From NCBI GenBank assembly GCA_051651645.1, contig JBOFSR010000105.1:1-31292 (forward strand): a DNA stretch of 31,292 nt, read 5' to 3'. This stretch comes from JBOFSR01 sp051651645. Its GTDB lineage: Bacteria; Spirochaetota; Spirochaetia; Treponematales; Treponemataceae. Positions 24,149 to 31,292 of this stretch are shown here, piece by piece. Made by a program: the position numbers and the translations under genes. The stretch's first letter is position 1. The number at the start of each line of letters is the position of its first letter. The notes beneath the pieces are model-generated. The model was not told where the DNA came from. It saw nothing but the letters and a program-made list of their open reading frames with translations, and searched no databases.

Positions 24149-25045
24149 TTAATTGTAAAAAACCCATTTTTTTTGAGCCTTCATTTGAATAAATGTGATA
24201 AACATCAGCAATGCAAGCAAAAGCACCACAATAGTTGATCCATACCCCATGTTTTTTTGAATAAAGCTGTACTTGTAAAACAGGTAAACGAGCGATTGCG
24301 TCTTAAAAAGAGCGGGGTTGCTTGTATCAATTACCATAAAAACAAGATCAAAAAGTTGGATTGCTCCAATTATTCTAATAATGCACACAAAAAAGATTGT
24401 TGGCGAAATTAACGGCAAGGTGATTTTGAAAAAGCTTGAAATACCTGTTGAGCCATCAATTTCAGCCGCTTCGTAATAATCACGGGGAATTTCTTGCAAT
24501 CCTGCTATAAATAAAACCATTATGTAGCCCACAATTGACCAAATACCAATGATTACAATCGAATAAATGGCGATATTGCTATCAGAAACCCATTTTACGT
24601 TCAGCTTAAAAATATTATTGATTAAGCCAAAATCTGAGTTGAAAAGCCATCTCCAAACCATTGCCACCGCGGCAGGGGCTGCAACCATTGGCAAAAAAAT
24701 AACGGTTCTAAAAAACGACTTTCCCTTTGTTTCTGGGCGAACGAGTAAAACTGCCAAAATTAGTGCTAAAAAAATAGATAGCGGAACTTCAACAATTGTA
24801 TATTTTAGCGTATTGATAAGGGCTTGCCAAATTTCTTTGTCGCCAAAAACGCGTATATAATTGCGAAGTCCTACAAAAACATTTCCCCGTCCAAAATCGC
24901 CTGTTCTAAAAAAACTTTGATAAATCGTTTGAAAAATGGGAATTATATTTAGAATAACCAAACCTAAAACGGTGGGCAGAATAAAAAGCCAACCCCATAA
25001 AAATTCTTCTTTTTGTCTTGCAGTGTCCCATAATGTTTTTTTCAC
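24149..25045 (-). CDS. ABC sugar transporter permease (MalF/MsmF type)
   Basis: Inner-membrane partner permease, 298 residues with about six hydrophobic segments. The EAA loop is EAAEIDGSTGISSFFKITLPLI, and the N-terminal LFILPTVLGLVILNIIPIF is characteristic of the sugar-permease family. The start is GTG at 25043-25045 preceded by AAGGAT; no ATG fits the family N-terminus. It lies 34 bp downstream of the binding protein and 9 bp upstream of the second permease, so all are probably on one transcript. Confidence 0.93.
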   Translation of the reverse strand: MKKTLWDTARQKEEFLWGWLFILPTVLGLVILNIIPIFQTIYQSFFRTGDFGRGNVFVGLRNYIRVFGDKEIWQALINTLKYTIVEVPLSIFLALILAVLLVRPETKGKSFFRTVIFLPMVAAPAAVAMVWRWLFNSDFGLINNIFKLNVKWVSDSNIAIYSIVIIGIWSIVGYIMVLFIAGLQEIPRDYYEAAEIDGSTGISSFFKITLPLISPTIFFVCIIRIIGAIQLFDLVFMVIDTSNPALFKTQSLVYLFYKYSFIQKNMGYGSTIVVLLLALLMFITFIQMKAQKKWVFYN

Positions 25046-25079
25046 GTGCTATCCTTTTATCTTGATTAGCATAAGCTAT

Positions 25080-26333
25080 CTACTCATCTTGCAAAGCGTT
25101 ATTCATAAAGCGTGCCATTTCAATACAGGCGTCACTCATATTTTTTGTGCCAGCAAACACCGATTTTAAGACCTCACTATTATTGGTTTCCCAAACAAGA
25201 GTGCTGCGAGAATAAGGGCGAATTTCCATGTCATCCATCATATTGATATATGCTTGCAAATTAAATGGTGCCGATTGCGTCCAAAGTTCCGACGTATTTT
25301 CGTATGCGGACATTGTTACGCCTAATTCTGCTTGCTTTAATTGAGCTTCTTTTGAGCCAAAATATTCCAAAAGCTCCCATGCAGCCTCAGTATTTTTTCC
25401 ACCTGCAGCGGCAGCCCAGCCCAATCCGTTATAAATCGAAACTCTTCTTCCTGTTTTTGCGTTTCGTGGTAATTCTATGATATCACAGTTGTTTAGTGTG
25501 TATTCATTGTTTTTGTATGATGCGAGCATCCATGAGCCTTGCAAAACCATTGCAACCTTGCCTGATTGAAAAAGCACCTCAGGCGTGTTTTCAGACATTG
25601 TTTCAAGTGATGGCATAACTCCCGCTTTAAGCCATTGATCAAATTCCATTAATGCTTCCATTGTATTCGGATCATCAAGCCCAGATTTTTTCTTGTCATC
25701 GCTAATAACATAGCCATTATTTGCATAAATCATGTTATAATAGCCGTCTTGATTATGATCGTTGCGAATTGCTACGCCAAATTGACTTCCGTCTTCTTTT
25801 GTTAAGCGTTTTGCGGCCTCAAAAAAATCATCCCATGTCCATTCGTTTGTTGGATACGGAAGATTTGCCTCATCAAACATTGTTTTATTGTACCACATTG
25901 CAATGGTGTCAACATCTTTTGGAATTGCATAATTTTTGTTATTGTGAGTATAAAGTCCCCAAATATCGTCGGGATAATTTTCCTTTTGAATAACGTCACT
26001 TTTTTGAATTTTGCTGGTGATATCCAAAAGCATATCATTTGACATGTAGCGCTGGCTTTCGTTTGAGTGCATCCAAAACACATCAGGCATGCTTCCGCCT
26101 TGTGCTCCTGCTGCAAGCATTGTCCAATATTCTTGCCATGCAACAACTTGAACAACTGTTTCAATCCCTGTTTTTGCCGTAAAATCTTTTAAGATTTGAC
26201 TAATTCCGGGCTCTTGATTGGAATCCCAAATAGTAATAGTTAAGCGCTTTCCCGCTGAATTTGAGTTTTTTCCTGAACACGATACAAGAAAAACGCACAT
26301 AAGTATAAATAAAAGAAACATAGTTTTTTTCAT
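25080..26333 (-). CDS. ABC sugar transporter substrate-binding lipoprotein
   Basis: Extracytoplasmic binding protein of the family 1 sugar ABC importers, 417 residues. The signal peptide MKKTMFLLFILMCVFLVSC gives lipidated Cys19. The mature protein starts with LTITIWDSNQEPGISQILKDF, followed by VFWMHSN and KNYAIPKDVDTIAMWYNKTMFD, which are hallmarks of these proteins. The ATG at 26333 is chosen for its strong Shine-Dalgarno sequence GGAGG and the signal peptide; the frame is open 24 codons further. It is the first gene of the operon and sits behind a leader of about 95 nt, a promoter and a LacI-type operator. Co-occurrence with melA suggests raffinose/melibiose as ligand (inference). Confidence 0.93.
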   Translation of the reverse strand: MKKTMFLLFILMCVFLVSCSGKNSNSAGKRLTITIWDSNQEPGISQILKDFTAKTGIETVVQVVAWQEYWTMLAAGAQGGSMPDVFWMHSNESQRYMSNDMLLDITSKIQKSDVIQKENYPDDIWGLYTHNNKNYAIPKDVDTIAMWYNKTMFDEANLPYPTNEWTWDDFFEAAKRLTKEDGSQFGVAIRNDHNQDGYYNMIYANNGYVISDDKKKSGLDDPNTMEALMEFDQWLKAGVMPSLETMSENTPEVLFQSGKVAMVLQGSWMLASYKNNEYTLNNCDIIELPRNAKTGRRVSIYNGLGWAAAAGGKNTEAAWELLEYFGSKEAQLKQAELGVTMSAYENTSELWTQSAPFNLQAYINMMDDMEIRPYSRSTLVWETNNSEVLKSVFAGTKNMSDACIEMARFMNNALQDE

Positions 26334-26415
26334 TAGTAATCCTCCAAATTTGAGTAATAAAAACGTGAATAGTTTTTTATTGAATAGCGTTACAGTCGAA
26401 ATCATTAGATGATGA

Positions 26416-26437
26416 CTATGTTAATCGCTTAACATAG
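26416..26437. promoter_or_regulatory. LacI-family-type operator over the start site of the alpha-galactoside operon
   Basis: Inverted repeat CTATGTTAA (26416-26424) and TTAACATAG (26429-26437) around TCGC, with the central CG usual for LacI/GalR operators. It overlaps the -10 box by 2 bp and covers the predicted transcription start, as expected for a repressor site. No regulator gene is in the window. Confidence 0.75.
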
Positions 26438-26464
26438 TATACCACAGGTAATCTGCCCTGTCAA
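26436..26464 (-). promoter_or_regulatory. Promoter of the alpha-galactoside operon
   Basis: Perfect TTGACA (26459-26464), 17 nt, TATACT (26436-26441) on the minus strand. The start near 26429 lies inside the palindromic operator, about 95 nt before the binding-protein ATG. Confidence 0.88.
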
Positions 26465-26546
26465 GTTTTATTTTTAGACGAGTATTTTAATCAGTCAGTC
26501 GAAAAGATATCTCAAAAAATTGTCAACCCGCATACATTTTTTTCTC

Positions 26547-26575
26547 TTGCGTGTTTTTGTGTGGCGTGTTATAGT
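26547..26575 (+). promoter_or_regulatory. Promoter of the type IIG restriction-modification gene
   Basis: TTGCGT (26547-26552), 17 nt, TATAGT (26570-26575). The start near 26582 leaves a leader of about 26 nt with AAAGGTGG at 26594-26601 as ribosome-binding site. Confidence 0.6.
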
Positions 26576-26607
26576 TTTTCTTTTTTGTTTATTAAAGGTG
26601 GTGTTAC

Positions 26608-28995
26608 ATGAAATTATACGAAGCTTTACAGCATGTCAAAAGTGAAGAAGACGTTAAAGACATTTACATAAAAGCCCTTGGTTTAAAAGGCTACTCAAAA
26701 AACTTGATTGATATTCAAACAAAAGAAATTTGGTTTGAAGCAAAGGATAGTAGCAAGACTTCAACGTATGCGATGTTCACGCAACTTTTGCATTACGTGC
26801 AAGTGGCACTGAATAAAGGCGAGTATGTTCCGCCATTTTTGGCAGTAATTGACACGCAAAAGGCTGCCATTATGAAAACTGCCGACGTTATTCCCTTTCT
26901 TAAACAAAAAACAATTAAATGGGGAAAATCAGCTAGCGATGTAACCCCCGAAGCCCTTGATGCCGTCTCTGCGTATATTGGAACGTACCTTGTTTCATTT
27001 AAGCTTGAAACTCACGAAGCCGAATTTATTGAAGCAATCAAAAATACCATTGCACATGGCGATATTATTCGCACCTCAATCACTCCCGATAACCTTAAGC
27101 AGGTGTTTGATAAGTGGGTTGTTCTTATTGGGCGTGAAATTAACGGCGTGTCAGAAAACGATTACGCACTTTTATTTTTTGCCGACATAATGAGCGATGG
27201 TACGGTGTCAACTCATCAAGATTTGCCTGCAGAGCTTTTGCACAAAAATAATGCACCGTGTTTTTTGCTTAATGGGAATTTGTTCGAACTCAAAAGCCGT
27301 GAGGGCTACCGTCGATTTTGGGCAATTTACGATCGTCCACCTAAAGCTGAATACCGCAACTATCTGCTTGAGCGCCGCGACTCTCTCATTCCGTATGATG
27401 AGCGAAGCTTTAAAGGAGCGTATTATACGCCGCTTCATGTGGTTGATAAGGCGTACGATAAGCTTAATCAAGTGCTGGGAAAAAATTGGCAAAAAGATTA
27501 TATTGTGTGGGATATGTGTTGTGGAGTTGGAAACTTAGAAGTTAAACACTCAAATCATCGAAACATTTTTATGAGTACGCTTGATGAGGCTGACGTAAAT
27601 GTGATGAAAGCCACCAAAACGTGCGTTGCAGCCGAACGCTTTCAGTATGATTATTTAAACGACGATATTGCCGATGACGGAAGTATTGATTATACAATGA
27701 CTAATAAGATTCCTAAAGGTTTGCAAAAAGCCATCAGTGAGAATAAAAAGATTTTGGTTTTGATAAATCCTCCGTATGCAGAGGCGGGAAGTACGCTCGG
27801 AAAAGATTCAAAAGGAAAAGTTGCTAAATCTAAGGTTGCAGAGCATTGTATGGCAGGTTATGGCAAGGCAAGCAATGAACTTTTTACGCAGTTTGTGGCA
27901 CGCTTGGCAAAAGAGATTCCCAGTGCTGCTTTGGCAATGTTTAGCAAATTAAAATATATAAACGCTCCTAACTTTGAAGAGTTTCGCAATAGCTGGAATG
28001 CAGTGTTTTTAGATGGATTTATTGTGCATAGTAAGGCTTTTGACGGATTAAAGGGAGATTTTCCTATTGGCTTTCTTATTTGGAAAACTAATAATGGAGA
28101 CAAAATTCATACGCCGATTACGGAAATAATAACGGAAGCTTTAGATAAAAATGCAATTCCCATTGGGGAAAAGAGATTTTATAATCTTAAAAAAGATACC
28201 TATTTAAATGTGTGGATTAAACGTCCACGGGCTAATACGGAGATAAGAATTCCTTTAAAAAATGCTATTGAGGTTGCTACGGCAAAAATAAGGTTATGTA
28301 ATTGGGCAGATAATGCTATTGGATTTTTTTGGTGTAAAGCTAGTGATATGCAAAATGTAGGTCAAACAGTTTTATTTTCTTCACCCTACAGTCAAGGAGA
28401 TGGAATGTTTGTTACCGCTGAAAATTTATGGCAAGCCGCCGTTGTATTTTCTGTTCGTCGCCTTATTAAACCCACGTGGATAAACGACCGCGATCAATTT
28501 TTACAACCCACGCAAAACCTTCCGCAGGAATTTATCAACGATTGCTTAATTTGGATGCTTTTTAACGGAAGTAATCTTACCGCCAGTGCCGACGGCTTGG
28601 AGTGGAGTGGCAAACAATGGAGCATTGTAAATCATTTTATTCCCTACACGGAGCAAGAAGTAAATGCCCCCGACCGCTTTGAGTCCGACTTTATGGTGCA
28701 ATATTTACAAGACAAAGAACAAAGCCGTGAAGCCCAAGCGGTGCTTGACGCGGGCAAAGCACTGTGGAAATCCTACTATGAGCAGGATATCAATAGCGGA
28801 TTACGCGAAAAATACAAACTCAATCGTGCCGACGTTGGCTGGTATCAAATCCGCAAAACACTCGCAGATATACAGGCAGAAGGCATGAGCCAAAATATAA
28901 ACTTTGCATACTATAAAGACGCCTACAAAACCGCATACGAAACCCTCACTGAAAAACTGCGTCCCCAAGTTTACACCCTCGGCTTTTTGAAATAA
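26608..28995 (+). CDS. Type IIG-like restriction-modification enzyme (fused nuclease and N6-adenine methyltransferase)
   Basis: A 795-residue single-chain enzyme predicted to methylate adenine and cut DNA. The N-terminus has a possible PD-(D/E)xK nuclease core, Asp35 followed by Glu44-Ala-Lys46 in IDIQTKEIWFEAK. The methyltransferase domain has the SAM motif DMCCGVGNLE (about 302) and the catalytic NPPY (about 387, LINPPYAEAG), the N6-adenine type. The remaining 350 or so residues probably include the target-recognition domain. No separate specificity or restriction gene is adjacent, which favours type IIG over type I. A good Shine-Dalgarno sequence precedes the ATG. The gene is followed by the remains of a second small reading frame and by repeats shared with the decayed island at 16-17 kb, suggesting horizontal acquisition. 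The nuclease assignment is less sure than the methylase one. Confidence 0.85.
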   Translation: MKLYEALQHVKSEEDVKDIYIKALGLKGYSKNLIDIQTKEIWFEAKDSSKTSTYAMFTQLLHYVQVALNKGEYVPPFLAVIDTQKAAIMKTADVIPFLKQKTIKWGKSASDVTPEALDAVSAYIGTYLVSFKLETHEAEFIEAIKNTIAHGDIIRTSITPDNLKQVFDKWVVLIGREINGVSENDYALLFFADIMSDGTVSTHQDLPAELLHKNNAPCFLLNGNLFELKSREGYRRFWAIYDRPPKAEYRNYLLERRDSLIPYDERSFKGAYYTPLHVVDKAYDKLNQVLGKNWQKDYIVWDMCCGVGNLEVKHSNHRNIFMSTLDEADVNVMKATKTCVAAERFQYDYLNDDIADDGSIDYTMTNKIPKGLQKAISENKKILVLINPPYAEAGSTLGKDSKGKVAKSKVAEHCMAGYGKASNELFTQFVARLAKEIPSAALAMFSKLKYINAPNFEEFRNSWNAVFLDGFIVHSKAFDGLKGDFPIGFLIWKTNNGDKIHTPITEIITEALDKNAIPIGEKRFYNLKKDTYLNVWIKRPRANTEIRIPLKNAIEVATAKIRLCNWADNAIGFFWCKASDMQNVGQTVLFSSPYSQGDGMFVTAENLWQAAVVFSVRRLIKPTWINDRDQFLQPTQNLPQEFINDCLIWMLFNGSNLTASADGLEWSGKQWSIVNHFIPYTEQEVNAPDRFESDFMVQYLQDKEQSREAQAVLDAGKALWKSYYEQDINSGLREKYKLNRADVGWYQIRKTLADIQAEGMSQNINFAYYKDAYKTAYETLTEKLRPQVYTLGFLK

Positions 28996-29013
28996 AGGAA
29001 GGTTGATTTTATA

Positions 29014-29040
29014 ATGGCTCGGAAAGAATTTAATTTTTAG
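29014..29040 (+). pseudogene. Possible truncated start of a gene formerly following the restriction-modification gene
   Basis: GGAAGG (about 28998-29003) is followed by an ATG at 29014 and eight codons (MARKEFNF) before TAG. The repeat at 29048 begins 8 bp later. It may be the first codons of a lost partner gene cut off by insertion or deletion. It is too short to identify and could be chance. Confidence 0.25.
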
Positions 29041-29047
29041 GAGAAGT

Positions 29048-29072
29048 TGTAACCGCCAGCGAAAAAAAAGGA
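29048..29072 (+). repeat. 25-bp direct repeat, copy 2
   Basis: Matches 16994-17018 in 24 of 25 positions, including the run of eight A. Here it follows the restriction-modification gene and precedes the inverted copy of the 75-bp repeat by about 50 bp. Confidence 0.85.
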
Positions 29073-29120
29073 TCGTTATTGCATAATTGAATTCATTTAA
29101 GTATGTGCAACGCTATTGGT

Positions 29121-29194
29121 AAAATAAATCCAATATATTCTGCCAAAATCCATCTTTTCTCCGTTATTCTTAAAGCTATTTTCGTGCTTTATCA
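29121..29194 (-). repeat. Dispersed 75-bp repeat, copy B (inverted)
   Basis: Reverse complement aligns with 15977-16051 at about 85% identity by eye. Similarity stops sharply at TTTATTTT on one side and at TGATAAAG on the other, so the borders look defined. No gene is seen in the rest of the 28996-29283 gap. Confidence 0.8.
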
Positions 29195-29247
29195 ATTATG
29201 AAAAATATTCAAAGTCAAACAATGCAGCCGCTATTTGCAAAGTAGTA

Positions 29248-29276
29248 TTGACGAGTTTTCATTTGTTAATTATAAT
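29248..29276 (+). promoter_or_regulatory. Bactofilin operon promoter, predicted leaderless
   Basis: TTGACG (29248-29253), 17 nt, perfect TATAAT (29271-29276), then 7 nt to the ATG at 29284. The context has no Shine-Dalgarno sequence. Confidence 0.75.
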
Positions 29277-29283
29277 TGACGCT

Positions 29284-29649
29284 ATGCATAAAACTGATGG
29301 TAACGACTTACTTGATTTTGATGAAGAAGACTTTGATACAGTTATGGCTGATGATATTTCATTTACTGGAACGATTCGCTTTGATAAACCCTTTATGATC
29401 AAGGGGAATATTAGTGGTGTTATTGATGCAACAAGCGATTTAGTCATTGACACAAAGGCAACGGTAAGTGCTGATATAACAGCAACACGAGTTCTTGTTC
29501 GAGGATCGGTAAAAGGCAATATTCAGGCAGGCGTTATTGTGCACGTTATGCCATCAGGATCTGTTGCAGGGGATATTCTTTCTAATCAAGTTGTTCTTGA
29601 ACACGGATGCTTTTTTTCAGGAAAATGTTCTATGAATCAACGAGTTTAG
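29284..29649 (+). CDS. Bactofilin family cytoskeletal protein
   Basis: A 121-residue protein with an acidic N-terminal tail (DLLDFDEEDFDT) and a bactofilin (DUF583) beta-helix core: ISFTGTIRFDKPFMIKGNISG, then short regular strands such as ATVSADITATRVLVRGSVKGNI, ending VVLEHGCFFSGKC. Bactofilins polymerise into filaments that place cell-wall or appendage machinery and affect cell shape. The ATG at 29284 is preferred over one at 29248, because the latter would start within the -35 box and adds residues foreign to the family. A TPR protein gene starts 3 bp after its stop and mtaB follows, so the three form one operon. Confidence 0.9.
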   Translation: MHKTDGNDLLDFDEEDFDTVMADDISFTGTIRFDKPFMIKGNISGVIDATSDLVIDTKATVSADITATRVLVRGSVKGNIQAGVIVHVMPSGSVAGDILSNQVVLEHGCFFSGKCSMNQRV

Positions 29650-29652
29650 ACT

Positions 29653-30270
29653 ATGAAAAAATCTATTTTCCTTCTATTGTATTTAACTCTTTTTTTATCG
29701 TCATACGCACAGTCATCACTTGAGTCAACCAAGCTTTTTTCAAGTGGAAAATTTAAAGACACTGTTAAACAAGCAAAACTAGAAATTGAAAAAAGTCCTC
29801 AAAGCCTTGATAGCTACGTTAATCTTGTGTGGAGTCTCATTGAAAACAAGCAATTTCTTGAAGCACGATATTGGGCATTTGAGGGGCGAAAACTCTCAAT
29901 TTATGACCACCGATTAATAGAATCGCTCGGTGAAATCCATTATTTTTTGGGCAGCAACAATGAAGCACTCAATTATTTTCAAGAATACGTATCTCTTGTT
30001 GTTACAGGGCAAAAAATTTCAAAAGTTTATTATTTTATGGGCGAGATTTATATTCGGCAAGGACGATTTCAACACGCTGATATCTCACTCTCGCTTGCAG
30101 TTCGCTATGAAAATCTAAATGATGTGTGGTGGGCAAGATTGGGATATGCACGTGAAATGAGCAAAAACTATACCCAAGCAGGAATTGCCTATGAGACAGC
30201 GTTAAAATTAAACACAGAAAATGCTGATGCTCAATATGGACGAACACGAATTACAGGTATTTTAAACTAA
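29653..30270 (+). CDS. Exported tetratricopeptide-repeat protein
   Basis: A 205-residue protein with a signal peptide (MKKSIFLLLYLTLFLSSYA, probable cut after SYA). At least four TPR-like helical pairs follow, for example SLDSYVNLVWSLIENKQFLEA, IESLGEIHYFLGSNNEALNYF, KVYYFMGEIYIRQGRFQHAD and ARLGYAREMSKNYTQAGIAY. TPR modules act as protein-interaction scaffolds; this one would act in the periplasm. It lies 3 bp after the bactofilin gene and 3 bp before mtaB. No clear Shine-Dalgarno sequence is seen, so translation is probably coupled. A link to cell-envelope assembly with bactofilin is plausible but unproven. Confidence 0.85.
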   Translation: MKKSIFLLLYLTLFLSSYAQSSLESTKLFSSGKFKDTVKQAKLEIEKSPQSLDSYVNLVWSLIENKQFLEARYWAFEGRKLSIYDHRLIESLGEIHYFLGSNNEALNYFQEYVSLVVTGQKISKVYYFMGEIYIRQGRFQHADISLSLAVRYENLNDVWWARLGYAREMSKNYTQAGIAYETALKLNTENADAQYGRTRITGILN

Positions 30271-30273
30271 TTT

Positions 30274-31292
30274 ATGTATAAAATACATTTTGAAACACTA
30301 GGTTGTAAGCTAAATCAAATTGAGAGTGAGGCACTTGCACAAAGTTTTTCAAAAGCAGGTTTTCATGTTGCACAAAAACTTGGAGCAAATCCAGCCACTG
30401 ACGATGAAAAAACTATTCTGGCTATTGTAAATACCTGCACCGTTACGGGAAAAGCGGAGCAAAAAACTCGGCGGGTTATTCGTTTGTTGCTAAAAAAATT
30501 TCCTGACGTCATCCTTTTAGTTACAGGATGCTATGCAACTGTTGAAGAAAAGGCCATCGAACGTATTGATACCAAGAGAGTTATTGCTATTTCTGGCAAA
30601 CTTAAAGATCACTTAGTTGATTTACCAGAGCCCTTGTATTCTTTTTTACAAAAAATCGAGGAAAAGCTTTCTCTGCATACATGGATTTCAAATTGGAAAA
30701 AAAACGTGATAGAAGGCTCTTCCCAAAAACAGAGTGCTTCTTTTCGCCTTAGTGCAGATGATTTTCAAATACACTCGCGTGCCTCTTTAAAAATCCAAGA
30801 TGGGTGCAACAGTGATTGCTCTTATTGCAGAATTCACCTTGCACGCGGAAAAGCTATTTCACTGTCCGTACAAGAAGTCTTGAATCGAGTGCTGTTACTT
30901 GAAAGCAAAGGTCATGCAGAAGTTGTTTTAGTTGGAGTAAATCTTTCCCAGTACGCAGGAACGTTCGAAAACTCACCCCAGACAAATGAAGCACATGTAT
31001 ATAATTTTTCAAAGCTATTACAGTTTTTATTGGAAAATACCCAAAGCATTGCATTTCGCATTTCAAGCCTCTACCCACAACAAATTACCGATGAATTTTG
31101 CTCCGTAATAACGAGCAATCGCATTCGTCCCCACTTCCACCTATCAGTGCAATCAGGGAGTGATCAAATTTTACAAAAAATGAATCGAAACTATTCGAGG
31201 AACGATATCACCGATGCAGTAAAAAAACTCCGCAAAGCAAAAAATAATCCATTTATTGCCTGCGATATTATAGTTGGCTTTCCAAGTGAAAC
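30274..31292 (+). CDS. mtaB: tRNA (N6-threonylcarbamoyladenosine 2-methylthio) transferase MtaB (3' end outside window)
   Basis: Radical-SAM methylthiotransferase that turns t6A37 into ms2t6A37 in tRNAs reading ANN codons. The frame is open to the window edge (339 codons seen of about 430-450 expected). The N-terminal iron-sulfur cluster cysteines are Cys11 (ETLGCKLN), Cys55 (NTCTVT) and Cys86 (TGCYA). The radical-SAM CxxxCxxC is at 178-185 (DGCNSDCSYC). LSVQSGSDQILQKMNRNYS and DIIVGFPSET are further family marks. The GCKLN start and NTCTVTGKAEQKTRR pattern favour MtaB over MiaB or RimO. The gene starts 3 bp after the TPR gene. Confidence 0.94.
   Translation, partial: MYKIHFETLGCKLNQIESEALAQSFSKAGFHVAQKLGANPATDDEKTILAIVNTCTVTGKAEQKTRRVIRLLLKKFPDVILLVTGCYATVEEKAIERIDTKRVIAISGKLKDHLVDLPEPLYSFLQKIEEKLSLHTWISNWKKNVIEGSSQKQSASFRLSADDFQIHSRASLKIQDGCNSDCSYCRIHLARGKAISLSVQEVLNRVLLLESKGHAEVVLVGVNLSQYAGTFENSPQTNEAHVYNFSKLLQFLLENTQSIAFRISSLYPQQITDEFCSVITSNRIRPHFHLSVQSGSDQILQKMNRNYSRNDITDAVKKLRKAKNNPFIACDIIVGFPSE

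Noticed and set aside
23303..26333. Missing ABC ATPase taken as operon decay
   Set aside because: Family 1 sugar importers often share a multitask ATPase encoded elsewhere; all genes present here are intact.

Overview
The window looks like a chromosomal segment of a low-GC, host-associated spirochaete, most probably a Treponema of gut, rumen or oral type. This is inference from gene content: several lipoproteins have the relaxed spirochaetal lipobox (Cys preceded by Ser or Ala), and there is a very large BspA-like surface lipoprotein, an oxygen-independent (class III) ribonucleotide reductase and fermentative sugar uptake. No rRNA or tRNA is present to settle taxonomy.

Layout. 1-1.8 kb: end of a glucose/N-acetylglucosamine-type PTS IIBC gene, a separate IIA-Glc gene, and HPr facing them. 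2.0-6.0 kb: hypothetical gene plus lepA, divergent from a GT-B-like glycosyltransferase gene. 6.0-11.2 kb: SH3-domain lipoprotein, putP, a small lipoprotein, apt and an amidohydrolase. 11.3-15.9 kb: a 1517-residue surface lipoprotein (Ig-like, leucine-rich, InlB-type and glycine-rich parts) that contains slippage-prone repeats. 15.9-17.8 kb: a decayed mobile island with a structured RNA candidate, a broken D12-class adenine methylase and a degenerate IS1595-like element. 17.8-21.8 kb: a secreted protein, then nrdR-nrdD and a gene carrying the missing glycyl-radical domain of NrdD fused to a redoxin. 21.9-26.5 kb: an alpha-galactoside operon (binding protein, two permeases, GH4 alpha-galactosidase) behind a strong promoter with a LacI-type operator. 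26.6-29.2 kb: a single-chain type IIG restriction-modification enzyme followed by repeat debris. 29.3 kb to the end: bactofilin, TPR protein and mtaB in one operon.

The three most notable observations are these. (1) The anaerobic RNR is split: NrdD ends just after its zinc site, and the glycyl-radical loop sits in the next gene, joined to a CxxC thioredoxin-like domain. (2) Seven transcription units have a -35/-10 pair with exactly 17 nt spacing and the -10 box ending only 6-7 nt before the ATG, with no convincing Shine-Dalgarno sequence, which predicts leaderless mRNAs. (3) A multi-stem RNA candidate lies directly upstream of the broken D12 methylase, and a 75-bp repeat in this island recurs inverted about 13 kb away beside the intact restriction-modification gene.

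The sugar genes suggest two uptake routes, PTS for glucose-type sugars and ABC for alpha-galactosides, that feed fermentation. apt and the RNR serve nucleotide supply. The ABC ATPase, the RNR activase NrdG, PTS enzyme I and the sugar repressor are not in the window.
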